DNA of 64,000 bases from Parabacteroides gordonii MS-1 = DSM 23371 (GCF_000969825.1 NZ_KQ033919.1:4228749-4292748); one strand, 5' to 3'; numbered from the stretch's first letter, positions 17,458-26,995 are shown. Translations and numbers: made by a program. Notes: generated by a model from the letters alone, not told the origin.

Positions 17458-18135
17458 CTAGAACCATAAATTCGTAAAAACCGCTTTCCCTTCCGCGTCC
17501 TCCTCGGGTAAGGTGAGCAGTTGCGTGCCGGGATAGTTGTGCGAGATATAGCGCTCGAGATATTGGTAGGTGTTCTCTTCTATCTTGGCATCGATCTTGG
17601 GGTATTGATTGTAGATCACGGCCAGTATCTTTATGCCATACTGTGCACAGGCAAAGAGACTTAGCAATGTGTGGTTGATGCTTCCCAGTTTACCGCTGGT
17701 GACGAGCACGACAGGGTAATGACGCTCCCTGATGTATTCGATCGTCAGCATATCGAAGTTTAATGGCACCATCAATCCACCGGCCGCTTCGATCAGGATT
17801 TGGTTATAATGTTGTTGCATTTGCTCGATATTCATGCTAATTGTAAACGGAATAATTTCATTTTTTTCCATCGCAGCAGCCATGTGGGGCGAGCAAGGAT
17901 ATTTGAAAAGGTAGGGACAAGTCAAGCCCATGCGGTCTTCGTCGGTGAGCGGAATACCCATCAGCCGGCGGTGCATTTCGATGTCTTCGGATATTCCTTC
18001 GCATCCGGTCTGCACCATCTTCATGGTGGTGACCGATCGGCCGAGGGCTTTCATTGAACGGGCAAGGACGCCTGTAGCATAGGTTTTGCCTACGCTTGTG
18101 TCGATGCCGGTGATAAAGATTACTTTATTTTCCAT
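17458..18135 (-). CDS. bioD: Dethiobiotin synthetase BioD
   Basis: ATP-dependent carboxylation of 7,8-diaminopelargonic acid to dethiobiotin, the penultimate biotin step. 225 residues. The modified P-loop GIDTSVGKTYATG is at residues 10-22; KMVQTGCEG is the substrate loop and IEAAGGLMVPLN the second conserved block. Last gene of the bio operon, starting 9 bases after bioC, and ending at the terminator at 17424-17452. Confidence 0.95.
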   Translation of the reverse strand: MENKVIFITGIDTSVGKTYATGVLARSMKALGRSVTTMKMVQTGCEGISEDIEMHRRLMGIPLTDEDRMGLTCPYLFKYPCSPHMAAAMEKNEIIPFTISMNIEQMQQHYNQILIEAAGGLMVPLNFDMLTIEYIRERHYPVVLVTSGKLGSINHTLLSLFACAQYGIKILAVIYNQYPKIDAKIEENTYQYLERYISHNYPGTQLLTLPEEDAEGKAVFTNLWF

Positions 18136-18144
18136 GTTTGTTTA

Positions 18145-18900
18145 TTATTTTTTTACCGCGAGCACATACAGCGGGCGATATGTTAGTCTGACTTTGTTTG
18201 TATCGGTGCTGTAAAGCCGGATGTATTCACGGCAGAACTCCTGCTGCCGCCCCCGTGTCCATGCGCCGTTGCTTGTCGCCGTCACCCCGGTGTGCTTCAG
18301 ATGGCGGAGTACATCGAGAGGTGTGTCGAAGGTAAGTATTATTTCTTCTTCACGTATATGCAACACCTGGAAATCTTTGGCCAGCCATTCATTTAATTGC
18401 CCGGCGGAGGGATAGGGGAGGCCGCAGCCGGTCAGTTGGCGTATCTCTTCCAGGTTGCCGGGGGCGAAGGTATTGAACAGCAGGTTGCCGCCCGGCGATA
18501 GCATTCCGGCCAGCTTATGCAGGAATGTCGCGGGCTCGCCAATCCATTGGAAGGCGGAAGCGGAGACGATCAGGTCGAAGCGGCCGGGAAACTGGATACC
18601 TTCTGCAGCACCGGCAATAAAGAATGGCGTCTGGCCGGGGAAGAGGGTGGCGACCTTCGAACGGCAGGCTTCGCAGAGGTCGTTGAGGTACCATTCATCG
18701 ATCACGCTGCATTCTTTCAGCAGGCGGGTGAGGCAGCCTGTGCCGCAACCGATTTCGAGGACGCGCCGGAAATGCATGCCGGTGTGACAGGCAAGAAGTC
18801 CGATTAGTCGTCGGCAGATTTGTTGTTGCGCGTCGGCGTGCCGGTCGTATGTGTCGAGGGCACGGGTGAAGCGGGTTATAATTCGTTCCATTGGTTCCAT
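18145..18900 (-). CDS. bioC: Malonyl-[acyl-carrier protein] O-methyltransferase BioC
   Basis: SAM-dependent methylation of malonyl-ACP, starting pimelate synthesis for biotin. About 251 residues. SAM-binding motif I is VLEIGCGTGCLTRLL near residues 46-60; DLIVSASAFQWI is the motif characteristic of BioC, and LAGMLSPGGNLLFNTFAPGN is post-motif III. I chose ATG 18900 (MEPMERIITRF); ATG 18891 is also possible. The long in-frame extension to 19023 lies inside bioG and is read there in another frame. It overlaps the 3' end of bioG by 25 bases, implying translational coupling. Confidence 0.92.
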   Translation of the reverse strand: MEPMERIITRFTRALDTYDRHADAQQQICRRLIGLLACHTGMHFRRVLEIGCGTGCLTRLLKECSVIDEWYLNDLCEACRSKVATLFPGQTPFFIAGAAEGIQFPGRFDLIVSASAFQWIGEPATFLHKLAGMLSPGGNLLFNTFAPGNLEEIRQLTGCGLPYPSAGQLNEWLAKDFQVLHIREEEIILTFDTPLDVLRHLKHTGVTATSNGAWTRGRQQEFCREYIRLYSTDTNKVRLTYRPLYVLAVKK

Positions 18901-19541
18901 AGGTAGAAGGGGTAATGTGGTGCTTTGATTTCCAGTACTTCGGGACAGCGGGTGTCCCAGTATTCGTGTTGGTTGGCAGCAGGGAAGATGCGGTCGTCCG
19001 AGCTGATGAGGGCGCGTGTCCAAGCGATAGGGGCGGTGCGGCGGGCGGCATCGGGTTGCGGTTCGACGCGGCAGAGGTCGTAGATGTGTTGCAGTTCATC
19101 GCGCACTTCTTCGAGGAGGCGGGGGCGGACGGCTTCATATCCGGCGAGGGTGTCGCGGCTACCGCACATGCGGCGGTTGAAGCGGCTGAGTCCTTCGGCC
19201 GTCAGGTTGTCGATCGTGCCGCGGAAGATGTCTACGGGGATGCCGTAACGGTCGTCGATCGGGCGGGGGGTACCGTTGATGGCGGTTGCCGTCCGCAGCC
19301 TGTATTTCCCGCCGATGGCGAGCTCGGCCATCCGGACGCCCATCGACCAGGCGATGAGGTGGATCTCTTTATAGCGGGTGAGGTCTTCCATGAAACCAAT
19401 CTCCCGGTAGTCGTAGCAAATCATGACGTCCGTCCCTTCGTCCGCTTTCAGCCGGGTGAAAAGCTCCGGCGCGGCCGACCAGCCTGCAAAAAAGAGGAGA
19501 AGCGAAGAGGAATGGGCGGTTTGTTGTTTTATTATTTTCAT
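18876..19541 (-). CDS. bioG: Pimeloyl-ACP methyl ester esterase BioG (DUF452)
   Basis: Removes the methyl cap from pimeloyl-ACP methyl ester so that BioF can use pimeloyl-ACP. Alpha/beta hydrolase of 221 residues in the BioG (DUF452) family: LLLFFAGWSAAP near the N-terminus supplies the oxyanion loop, IHLIAWSMGVRMAEL holds the nucleophile serine in AWSMG, and the C-terminal APHYPFYLWNQW supplies the histidine. It takes the place of BioH in this operon. Starts 3 bases after bioF and overlaps bioC. Confidence 0.9.
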   Translation of the reverse strand: MKIIKQQTAHSSSLLLFFAGWSAAPELFTRLKADEGTDVMICYDYREIGFMEDLTRYKEIHLIAWSMGVRMAELAIGGKYRLRTATAINGTPRPIDDRYGIPVDIFRGTIDNLTAEGLSRFNRRMCGSRDTLAGYEAVRPRLLEEVRDELQHIYDLCRVEPQPDAARRTAPIAWTRALISSDDRIFPAANQHEYWDTRCPEVLEIKAPHYPFYLWNQWNEL

Positions 19542-19544
19542 GTT

Positions 19545-20684
19545 TCAACTGTTCTTTATCAATTGGGTGATCTGATCTTGTGTCACGTCTGCGGTCAACG
19601 AGAAGCGTATCCGTGCCGTCCCTTTCGGTACCGTCGGGGGACGGACGGGAAGGCAGTAGAAGCCTTTCCTTTGCAGCTCTTCCGCATGAAGGATGCAAGC
19701 TTCATTCTCCCCGATAATATAGGGGATGATATGGCTGCCGCTGATCTCTCCCCCTTTTCCCCGCAGGGCATCGGCCAGCAGGCTGCTCACGAGGGTCAGC
19801 CGCTTGCGTTCCTCTGCGAAGTCGGGAAGCCGGCGGAAAAGGAACTGCGTCCAGGCTATTTGTGCCGGGGGAAGTGCGGTGCTGAATATCAGCGGACGCA
19901 TACAGTTGATCAGGTACTCGCGGATCACCCGGCTACAGACCACATAAGCTCCCATAGAGGCCAGCGCCTTGCCGAAAGTGCCGACCAGAAGGTCTATTTC
20001 GGAGATGCAATCCTGTTCTTCCGCGATCCCCAGCCCGTTACGGCCGCGTACGCCGATGGCATGTGCTTCGTCCACGTACAGGCAGACGTTGGGATAGCTC
20101 TTTTTCAGTTCCACCAACCGACGAAGGTCTGCCACGTCGCCATCCATGCTGAAGATGCTTTCGGTGACGATAAAGACTTGTTCGAACTGGCCGGCATTCT
20201 TCTTCAGCAGCGTCTCCAGTTGCTCGTAATCGTTGTGGCGATACCGTTGGAAGGGTGCCCCACTAAGCAGTATGCCGTCGATAATGCTGGCGTGAACCAG
20301 TTTGTCGGCAAGGATCAGTGTCTGTTTGTCGGCCAGTGCAGGGAGTATGCCCGTATTGGCATGGTAACCGCTGTTGAAAAGCAGGGCTGATTCGCGGCCG
20401 AAGCGTTCGGACATAAGCTGTTCCAGTGCGGTGTAGGCCGTAAAGTTACCGGTCAGCAGGCGGGAAGAGGAAGAGGAGAGGGGGAGTTCCCCGTCTTTCA
20501 GCTCTTCCAGAAACGCATTCCGCAGGTCGGCTCGTGAAGCCAGTCCCAGATAATCATTCGAAGACAAGTTAAGCATCCATTGCCCGTCCCTTTCTACCAT
20601 GCACCCCTTATGCACGATTTTCGGCAGACGGCGCAGATTGCCTGCTGCCTTCAATTCATTCAGTTTCGTTGTATAATCTTTCAT
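19545..20684 (-). CDS. bioF: 8-amino-7-oxononanoate synthase BioF
   Basis: PLP-dependent condensation of pimeloyl-ACP with alanine. 379 residues. The PLP lysine lies in [41 protein letters not shown] and [17 protein letters not shown] are the alpha-oxoamine synthase signatures. The C-terminus ([21 protein letters not shown]) is normal. A related KBL-type enzyme is possible by motif alone, but position in a bio operon settles it. A long ORF on the forward strand here (18915-20390) is a GC-rich codon shadow. Confidence 0.95.
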   Translation of the reverse strand: MKDYTTKLNELKAAGNLRRLPKIVHKGCMVERDGQWMLNLSSNDYLGLASRADLRNAFLEELKDGELPLSSSSSRLLTGNFTAYTALEQLMSERFGRESALLFNSGYHANTGILPALADKQTLILADKLVHASIIDGILLSGAPFQRYRHNDYEQLETLLKKNAGQFEQVFIVTESIFSMDGDVADLRRLVELKKSYPNVCLYVDEAHAIGVRGRNGLGIAEEQDCISEIDLLVGTFGKALASMGAYVVCSRVIREYLINCMRPLIFSTALPPAQIAWTQFLFRRLPDFAEERKRLTLVSSLLADALRGKGGEISGSHIIPYIIGENEACILHAEELQRKGFYCLPVRPPTVPKGTARIRFSLTADVTQDQITQLIKNS

Positions 20685-20742
20685 TGTTTGTCTGTTTAAA
20701 ATAATTTAGTGTCCGGATTCTGGCAACTGATGGTGACTCCTT

Positions 20743-20758
20743 CCCCTCTCGAGAGGGG
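20743..20758. repeat. GC-rich palindrome between bioA and bioF
   Basis: CCCCTCTCGAGAGGGG, a perfect 16-bp palindrome followed by GTAGGGGGTG, in the 94-base gap between bioA and bioF. It may be a dispersed REP-like sequence or an mRNA hairpin; no T run follows on the reverse strand. Confidence 0.6.
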
Positions 20759-20778
20759 GTAGGGGGTGTGTTACCGCT

Positions 20779-22053
20779 TTACCTTATGCACTTTAATACC
20801 CCTTCCGTCAGCCTGCTCAATTGCTCCGGCCGGATGATAAACGGCGGCATCAGATAAACGAGCTTGCCGAAAGGCCTTACCCAAATACCTGCTTCCACGA
20901 AACGCCGTTGCAGTACTGCCATATTGACCGGCTCTTTCATTTCGATAACTCCGATCGCCCCGAGTACACGCACCTCCTGTACGTTTCCGAACGACCGCGC
21001 AGGCTCTAGTTCCCGTCGGAGTTGTGCCTCGATAGCATCCACCTTCCCTTTCCAATCGCTTTCCAGCAACAGTGTGACGGAAGCCGAAGCAATCGCACAG
21101 GCCAGTGGATTCCCCATAAAGGTCGGCCCGTGCATGAAGCATCCCGCTTCACCGGAGCAGATCGTATCGGCCACCTGCTTTGTCGTCAATGTTGCCGACA
21201 ACGTCAGATACCCGCCTGTCAATGCCTTGCCGATGCACATGATGTCCGGTACCACGCCCGCATGTTCCCAGGCAAACAACTTACCCGTACGTCCGAAGCC
21301 TGTTGCAATCTCATCAAAGATCAGCAGCACCCCGTACGCTTCGCATAACTCCTTAGCCCTGACAAGAAAGGTGGGTGAGTAGAAATACATGCCTCCCGCC
21401 CCTTGTACAACCGGCTCCAGGATCAGGGCGGCGATATCGTCTGCATGCTCCTCCAGCAAATCCTTCAACGGTGTCATCGCTTCCTCGTCCCATTCCTCCC
21501 CGAACTTCACCGACGGTTGAGGAATGAAATACTGCACTTGAAGGCTGCCCGCAAATATCCCATGCATCCCCGTCACCGGATCGCAGACCGACATCGCATG
21601 CCACGTATCCCCGTGATACCCGCTACGGATAGTCGCAAACCGATACTTGCCGCTTTTCCCTTGCGACTGCCAGTATTGGATCGCCATTTTCATAGCCACC
21701 TCTACGGCCACGGAGCCACTGTCAGCAAAGAATATCTTCTCCAGTTCCATCGGCAGAATACCCAGCAGTTTCTCCGCCAACTCCACCGCCGGCTGATGCG
21801 TGATACCGCCGAACATGACGTGGCTCATCTTCTCCAACTGCTTCCCGGCCGCCTCATTCAGTACCGGATGATTATACCCGTGTACGGCCGCCCACCACGA
21901 AGACATCCCGTCAACCAAACGTCTGCCGTCCTGTAAAATCAGTTCCACCCCTTCCGCACCTGCCACCGGATAGACCGGCAGCGGATCGATCGTCGATGTG
22001 TAAGGATGCCAGATATGTTCCCTGTCATATTGTATCAGTTCCTCTGTTGTCAT
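20779..22053 (-). CDS. bioA: Adenosylmethionine-8-amino-7-oxononanoate aminotransferase BioA
   Basis: Transfers the amino group of SAM to 8-amino-7-oxononanoate. 424 residues, fold type I aminotransferase class III. The N-terminus [18 protein letters not shown] and the [16 protein letters not shown] block are BioA hallmarks; the PLP lysine is in [18 protein letters not shown], and [14 protein letters not shown] is the class III signature. Starts 102 bases after bioB; the gap contains a direct repeat (core TCGTTGTTATT) but no obvious promoter. Confidence 0.96.
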   Translation of the reverse strand: MTTEELIQYDREHIWHPYTSTIDPLPVYPVAGAEGVELILQDGRRLVDGMSSWWAAVHGYNHPVLNEAAGKQLEKMSHVMFGGITHQPAVELAEKLLGILPMELEKIFFADSGSVAVEVAMKMAIQYWQSQGKSGKYRFATIRSGYHGDTWHAMSVCDPVTGMHGIFAGSLQVQYFIPQPSVKFGEEWDEEAMTPLKDLLEEHADDIAALILEPVVQGAGGMYFYSPTFLVRAKELCEAYGVLLIFDEIATGFGRTGKLFAWEHAGVVPDIMCIGKALTGGYLTLSATLTTKQVADTICSGEAGCFMHGPTFMGNPLACAIASASVTLLLESDWKGKVDAIEAQLRRELEPARSFGNVQEVRVLGAIGVIEMKEPVNMAVLQRRFVEAGIWVRPFGKLVYLMPPFIIRPEQLSRLTEGVLKCIR

Positions 22054-22155
22054 TTTATCTGTATTATCGTTGTTATTTTATTTATATTGTCGTTGTTATT
22101 GTTTCTGTCTCATTCGTATGATCCTCTCTCTATTCTCTTTATTCCCTTCTCTGTT

Positions 22156-23136
22156 TCATCCGACCCAATCGGTATCTCTGGTTAACGAATACCCGGCTTC
22201 CGTGAAGAGCACCTTATCTTCTTCCACCCGGCTTCCGATCGTCGTAAGCAAATCTCCAATGATAGCCGCATTGATCCCGATATACAATGCCTTCTGTTGT
22301 GCTTTCCTGCTCATTAGCGCCCTTCCTCCCGAAAAGCGTAAATAAGCCTGGGGATTAATGAACCTGAATAGCGCAATGGTAGTCAGGAACTCCTCCTCTG
22401 ATAATAAAGGAGTATCTCCCAACGGAGTCCCCGGAATAGGTTGCAGCATATTAAGGGGAATGGAGTAGACTTGTTCCCGCTGAAGGAACAGCGCCATCTC
22501 GATCCGTTGCTCCATCGTCTCTCCCATACCGATGATGCCGCCCGAGCAGATACGGAAACCTAATTCCCTGGCCTGGTTGATTGTCTCCATCTTCTCCTCA
22601 ATCGTATGTGTCGTACACAATGTGCGGAAATAAGAAGGTGCAGTTTCTATATTGCAATGATAATTTTCCACTCCGCTATCCCTCAATACCTTCAGTTGTT
22701 CCTTATCCAGTAATCCCAGGGAAGCACAACACTTAATATCGCAGGCCTCTTTAATATTACCCACTATCCCGCTCAACAGCTGTATCTCTTTGCCCGATAA
22801 ACGTTTCCCGCTTGTAACCAATGCGAAACGTCCGATCCCTTGTTTCCTGTTGTGCACCGCATGACGTACACATTCTTCCGCCGGAAGCAAAGGATATAAA
22901 GTAACTTTGGTGTTATAGTGACCGGACTGTGCACACCACTTACAGTTCTCACTGCAATTCCCGCTCTTAGCATTTATAATAGAGCAGGTATCGAATTTGT
23001 CTCCCATAAAATGGCGTGTGATCTGATGGGCCGCCTCATACAAAGCCTCCTTGTCATTACATTGTGATAAGGCAATAGCTTGCTTTTCATTGATCTTTCC
23101 CCCTTCAATAACTAACTGTTTAAGTGTTTCAATCAT
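22156..23136 (-). CDS. bioB: Biotin synthase BioB
   Basis: Radical-SAM enzyme inserting sulfur into dethiobiotin. 326 residues. The radical-SAM cluster cysteines are C61, C65 and C68 in [25 protein letters not shown] and [14 protein letters not shown] are family blocks, and the latter part contains [13 protein letters not shown]. First gene of the operon bioB-bioA-bioF-bioG-bioC-bioD. The start is only 24 bases from a strong terminator-like hairpin (23161-23200), with no promoter between, so transcripts reaching bioB must pass the hairpin. Confidence 0.96.
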   Translation of the reverse strand: MIETLKQLVIEGGKINEKQAIALSQCNDKEALYEAAHQITRHFMGDKFDTCSIINAKSGNCSENCKWCAQSGHYNTKVTLYPLLPAEECVRHAVHNRKQGIGRFALVTSGKRLSGKEIQLLSGIVGNIKEACDIKCCASLGLLDKEQLKVLRDSGVENYHCNIETAPSYFRTLCTTHTIEEKMETINQARELGFRICSGGIIGMGETMEQRIEMALFLQREQVYSIPLNMLQPIPGTPLGDTPLLSEEEFLTTIALFRFINPQAYLRFSGGRALMSRKAQQKALYIGINAAIIGDLLTTIGSRVEEDKVLFTEAGYSLTRDTDWVG

Positions 23137-23148
23137 CTTGTTTTATCA

Positions 23149-23550
23149 TTAGGAAATAAAAAAGCGGAAAGTCCCAGTGTAAACTGATACTTCCCGCTTT
23201 AGGATATAAATATATGTATAGGCAGACGAAGCTGCTGCTACAGTCTGTTTAGTAGTCTGTATAGTGAATAACAAAAGTAATACCAGTGATAAACGTGATA
23301 AGGTTTCTGCATACGATTCCCCTTGCAGGAGCTCTGCATTCCTTTCCTTATCTTCCGGATTACTCTGATCCGTAAACAGTACCGACGAGTGAACCGTACC
23401 GTTCTTGATCTGGAACCTTTCTGATACATTCGAAGAAAGCTGTCCGATCGTAACGGCCCGGCTAAGACTGAAGAATGCAGCATATCCTTTCCGGCTCCAT
23501 CTTCTGAACCGAAAAGAATTCTGAATGAAATGTCTTCGCTGCAACTTCAT
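23149..23550 (-). CDS. Small Arg/Trp-rich ORF upstream of bioB
   Basis: ORF of 133 codons starting 14 bases after the POT transporter. The N-terminal part is strongly basic (RFRRWSRKGYAAFFSLSRAV, about residues 13-32), a charged middle follows, then a hydrophobic segment (LSLVLLLLFTI, about 87-97). The last residues are encoded by the terminator hairpin at 23161-23200. The RRWSRKGYAAF pattern looks protein-like and reminds me of short uncharacterised ORFs in other Bacteroidales, but I cannot verify this. It could be a real membrane-associated small protein, a leader peptide, or chance coding. Function unknown. Confidence 0.5.
   Translation of the reverse strand: MKLQRRHFIQNSFRFRRWSRKGYAAFFSLSRAVTIGQLSSNVSERFQIKNGTVHSSVLFTDQSNPEDKERNAELLQGESYAETLSRLSLVLLLLFTIQTTKQTVAAASSAYTYIYILKREVSVYTGTFRFFIS
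23161..23200 (-). terminator. Terminator or attenuator hairpin before bioB
   Basis: On the reverse strand AAAGCGGGAAGT ... ACTTTCCGCTTT forms a 12-position stem (one mismatch) with a 16-base loop, followed immediately by TTTTTTATTT: an intrinsic terminator. It ends 24 bases before the bioB ATG. It may only end the transporter/small-ORF transcript, or attenuate the bio operon from the promoter at 23272-23279. Confidence 0.75.
23272..23279 (-). promoter_or_regulatory. Candidate bio-operon -7 element
   Basis: TACTTTTG on the reverse strand, inside the small ORF, about 136 bases before bioB. It would give a leader of roughly 130 nt carrying the short dyad TACAG...CTGTA and then the terminator hairpin. 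Confidence 0.45.
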
Positions 23551-23564
23551 CTCTGTACGTTCTT

Positions 23565-25226
23565 TTATTTAGCAACCTTTTCCAGACGCTTCATAATAGA
23601 GAAGATAAACAGTGCCGACAGCAAACAACATACGATCAATACGCTCCATACCATCCACAACTGCATTCCGCCCCACAGATAACCGATGATAGCCACCAGA
23701 TAGTTACCAATAGCAGTCGCTACGAACCATCCACCCATCATCATACCTTTATATTTTGGAGGTGCCACTTTGGATACGAATGAAATACCCATCGGTGAAA
23801 GCAACAACTCTGCGAAAGTCAATACCAGATAAGTCGATATCAGCCAGTTCGGGGATACCAGTACATCTGGAGAAATACCATTCGCTTCAACTGCTGCCGG
23901 AGTAGGCAGTCCTAAAGAACCCAGTGCCATGATAAGGAAACCGCAGGCTGCGATCACCATACCGATACCGATCTTACGTGGTGCGGAAGGTTCTTTCTTT
24001 TTCTTAGCCAAATATCCGAATACCGCCAGCGATACCGGAGTCAATACGATTACGAAGAACGGGTTGAACTGCTGGAAGATCTGCGGAAGAATACTTACTG
24101 TAGAATCCATCGAGCTGTAGCTCCATCCCAGTAATCCGAGCATGATCAGCAATACGCCTGCCGAGATACCTTTCGCTTTGCCTGTTTTCGACTGGAACAA
24201 GGAGAAAGCCGCATAAACAATAACCAGCAGGAAAGTCAGGTTTACAATGTTGAATCCGAGACGATCCAGGCCTGTAACTGCCTGTGCTGTATAGTCGCGG
24301 GCAAAGAATGTCAGTGTCAAACCGTTCTGGTGGAATGCCATCCAGAAGAAGATAACTACGGCAAATACCAGCAACAAGGCCTGGATACGAGCTTTCGTCT
24401 GTTCCGGTGTCAATTCTTCTTCCTGTACGTTAGCCGGTTTAGCTTGTTTGGAATTATAATCGGCATGTTTGAATGTCGGACGGAATACCACATAAATCAA
24501 CATGGATACAACCAGAGAAATACAAGCAATAGCAAATCCGTAGTTGTAAGCTTCCGATAGTTTGTCTATATAAGTTGTACAGAATGCTGCAGTATCTCCC
24601 ACGAAGTTTTGGGCAGCCTGTAATCCGCTCAGCGTAGCGGCACCTTCTTCTGTGATAGTTCCATTCAGGAATTGATGAGCCAGTGAAGGTATCTGTGGAA
24701 CATATGTAAATCCAGCTTTACCCAGCATTTTGTTCGTGATGATCGTAGCAGCCGTCGGTGCATACATGGCACCGATGTTGATGGCCATATAGAAAATACT
24801 GAATGCCGTATCACGTTTGGCTTTATATTCAGGTGCATCATACAGGTTTCCAACCATTACTTGGAGGTTACCTTTGAACAGACCTGTACCACAGGCGATC
24901 AGGGCTAAGGCACCGAACATTAATATTTTTCCGGTAGAGGAAGGTGTGGGAATAGATAATAACACATATCCGATAAACATGACAACAATACCTGTAGTCA
25001 CCATTTTACCGTAACCGAACTTATCGGCCAGGATACCACCAATAAGCGGCATGAAATAAACAGCAGCCAGAAACGATCCGAAGATAGTTGAAGTCTCGGC
25101 AGCTGTGAAACCAAACTTCGCTTGTAAGAATAAAGTAAAAATCGCGAGCATAGTGTAATACCCAAAACGCTCGCCTGTATTCGCTAAGGCTAACGCGTAT
25201 AAACCTTTAGGTTGTCCTTCAAACAT
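23565..25226 (-). CDS. POT-family proton-dependent oligopeptide transporter
   Basis: Inner-membrane di/tripeptide:proton symporter (POT/PTR2, DtpT-like) of 553 residues. The N-terminal signature GERFGYYTMLAIFTLFLQ (with the E-x-F-x-Y motif) lies in TM1. The PTR2 pattern GGILADKFGYGKMV follows TM2, and FSIFYMAINIGAMYAPTAATII is the second PTR2 motif. Between the halves there is a cytoplasmic region (KHADYNSKQAKPANVQEEE); about 14 hydrophobic helices in all. Starts 19 bases after the DUF4831 gene, probably sharing its promoter at 26350-26357. Confidence 0.93.
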   Translation of the reverse strand: MFEGQPKGLYALALANTGERFGYYTMLAIFTLFLQAKFGFTAAETSTIFGSFLAAVYFMPLIGGILADKFGYGKMVTTGIVVMFIGYVLLSIPTPSSTGKILMFGALALIACGTGLFKGNLQVMVGNLYDAPEYKAKRDTAFSIFYMAINIGAMYAPTAATIITNKMLGKAGFTYVPQIPSLAHQFLNGTITEEGAATLSGLQAAQNFVGDTAAFCTTYIDKLSEAYNYGFAIACISLVVSMLIYVVFRPTFKHADYNSKQAKPANVQEEELTPEQTKARIQALLLVFAVVIFFWMAFHQNGLTLTFFARDYTAQAVTGLDRLGFNIVNLTFLLVIVYAAFSLFQSKTGKAKGISAGVLLIMLGLLGWSYSSMDSTVSILPQIFQQFNPFFVIVLTPVSLAVFGYLAKKKKEPSAPRKIGIGMVIAACGFLIMALGSLGLPTPAAVEANGISPDVLVSPNWLISTYLVLTFAELLLSPMGISFVSKVAPPKYKGMMMGGWFVATAIGNYLVAIIGYLWGGMQLWMVWSVLIVCCLLSALFIFSIMKRLEKVAK

Positions 25227-25245
25227 AGAATTTAAAATTAGATTA

Positions 25246-26313
25246 TTATTGGATTATTTGTTTTATGGCGCCTGTTTCCGGGTAGAAATATACTTTTACC
25301 GGAGCTTTTTTATCTTCGAACATAACAGGTGCGAGACCTTCACGTGACCCAAACTGAGTGATCTGGGCTTCTCCTTTATATAGTGTTTTCTTGTTCATGC
25401 TGATCTCGATGCTGGCTTTTCCCGGTACGTTATAGATAATACCTTTCATGGATTTTTCTTTCTTCTCGGCTTCTTTGGGGTCTAAGATCGGAGCTCTATC
25501 GGTTGCTTTCAGGTTCATATAGACCGGAACTCCGCCTAAATCGTCGGCGTCGACAATACCCATCAGGTTAGAAAAACGGAATAAAACTTCTTTATCCAGA
25601 TTATCGTAAGGCGTGATATTTACCTCGTAATGGGTGGTCTCTTTGGAAAGAATACCGGTGAACAGGTTGGTTAACGCTTTTTCCTGCTCTTCCAACTGCT
25701 GGATAACCAGCTTCATCGCTTCACCATCGGGAGGAAGATTATCTGCTTCTCCGGTCAGGATATTCAAGCGGCTTTCACGTATACGGTAGATTTGTTTGGC
25801 GGCAACTTCAGCCTGTCTGGCAGTCGATCCGGCCATTAGTAATTCTTCAGAGAAAACGGATGCGTCGGTTACTTTTACCGGAGCCTGTCCACTTTTCTTG
25901 ATTGTTTCAAGTTCAGACTCTTCCGGAGTATATTCTGCATTGATGGAACATAGTAATCCGTCCTCTGTCAGATAAGCGTAAGGAGCGACCGTTCCACTCT
26001 TAAATTCAACGATATACGTATTGTCCGGATCGGGTATTCCCTTATTGACCAGGGACACTTTTCCTAGTTCATAATATACTTTATCTTCTGTGACAGCATC
26101 TTTAACTCCCAGATACTTTTCTGCATATTTGTAGTAAGGGCCGGCTTTGCAGGTAACCTTTGTAACTTCGGCGTCTACGATTAGTTGCGTTTTAGGTAAT
26201 GAGTAGGTAATACCGAAGTTATTTGCTTTGACGGCATTTTTCTTTACCACTTTAGTTTGGGCCATTAGCGGTAAGCTAAACAAAATACATGCTATTGTGA
26301 TCAGATTTTTCAT
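25246..26313 (-). CDS. DUF4831 family exported protein
   Basis: Exported protein of 355 residues with signal MKNLITIACILFSLPLMAQ. The mature part (ITYSLPKTQLIVDAEVTKVTCKAGPYYKYAEKYLGVKD) matches the Bacteroidales DUF4831 family as I recall it: beta-rich N-terminal domain, a central helical stretch with many charged residues (about 165-235), then another beta domain. Function unknown. I chose ATG 26313; the in-frame TTG two codons upstream is unlikely. Likely co-transcribed with the POT transporter, 19 bases downstream. Confidence 0.82.
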   Translation of the reverse strand: MKNLITIACILFSLPLMAQTKVVKKNAVKANNFGITYSLPKTQLIVDAEVTKVTCKAGPYYKYAEKYLGVKDAVTEDKVYYELGKVSLVNKGIPDPDNTYIVEFKSGTVAPYAYLTEDGLLCSINAEYTPEESELETIKKSGQAPVKVTDASVFSEELLMAGSTARQAEVAAKQIYRIRESRLNILTGEADNLPPDGEAMKLVIQQLEEQEKALTNLFTGILSKETTHYEVNITPYDNLDKEVLFRFSNLMGIVDADDLGGVPVYMNLKATDRAPILDPKEAEKKEKSMKGIIYNVPGKASIEISMNKKTLYKGEAQITQFGSREGLAPVMFEDKKAPVKVYFYPETGAIKQIIQ

Positions 26314-26349
26314 ATCCAAACAAATTATTTTATCTCAATTATGATTGTA

Positions 26350-26357
26350 CAAAACTA
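26350..26357 (-). promoter_or_regulatory. -7 element for DUF4831 and the POT transporter
   Basis: TAGTTTTG on the reverse strand, 37 bases before the ATG at 26313. The rest of the 275-base gap 26314-26588 shows no gene or strong structure. Confidence 0.55.
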
Positions 26358-26588
26358 GGAAATATTTTGTTAGAAACCAACCGTAAAGCTTTCTTTTAGT
26401 CTTTTGTAATGCAGATGATATGTTTGATTTGTAATATCTGGATCAGTCAAGAAGGGGTTATACAAAGCATAGTTAAAGTTTTGATTAAGAAGAATAACTC
26501 ATGAAAGGAAAAGGAGATCGAGATATGAAGGTTGGTTAATTATCCTCACAAGTTATTCTAAAAACATAAATTTCAGTACGATGCAAAA

Positions 26589-26948
26589 TTATTCAATAAC
26601 AAATGAGCCCGTTAAGAATCCATAACTATGAATTAAGCTCAATGTATATTCACCACTCTGAACACTCAATGGTATTGTATAACTTTGCGGGGTCGATACA
26701 GATATATTTTCTTCATAGACTACCACGCCTGTATTGTCTGTTACTTTAACTGTTAGATTACTTAGTGGATGAACAAATTCTACTGTCAAATTTGTACCTT
26801 CAATAGAAGCTGTCGGAGGTGCAGGGAAAATAGAACGAACATCTTCTGGCCCCCACTTCCCTTTTGTCGGAATTCGATCTGCGTATATAGATTGAACACA
26901 GAACACTCCACAAATTACTAAAAATAAAGCTGCGATTAACCGTTTCAT
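26589..26948 (-). CDS. DUF3244 domain exported protein
   Basis: Exported protein of 119 residues: signal MKRLIAALFLVICGVFCVQSIYA, then a single small Ig-like beta domain (TASIEGTNLTVEFVHPLSNLTVKVTDNTGVVVYEE ... SYTIPLSVQSGEYTLSLIHS) matching the DUF3244 pattern, ending GSFVIE. Such proteins are often encoded next to TPR regulator genes in Bacteroides, as here; they may be small secreted effectors or sensors of the neighbouring TPR lipoprotein. Own promoter at 26996-27003. Confidence 0.82.
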   Translation of the reverse strand: MKRLIAALFLVICGVFCVQSIYADRIPTKGKWGPEDVRSIFPAPPTASIEGTNLTVEFVHPLSNLTVKVTDNTGVVVYEENISVSTPQSYTIPLSVQSGEYTLSLIHSYGFLTGSFVIE

Positions 26949-26995
26949 AATCCTATTAATTTAATTGTCTGTTGATAAAATTGATAATGCTTCCG

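Noticed and set aside
18876-19541. BioG lacking the first glycine of the GxSxG serine motif (AWSMG)
   Set aside because: Alanine at this position is, as far as I recall, usual in the DUF452/BioG family, so it is not evidence of loss of activity.
18915-20390. 491-codon forward ORF across bioC, bioG and bioF
   Set aside because: It lies antisense to well-supported enzymes with catalytic motifs and has no recognisable protein pattern. GC-rich codons leave the opposite frame open by chance.
22070-22110. Direct repeat TCGTTGTTATT between bioB and bioA as an operator
   Set aside because: AT-rich slippage-like duplication with no dyad and no promoter beside it.
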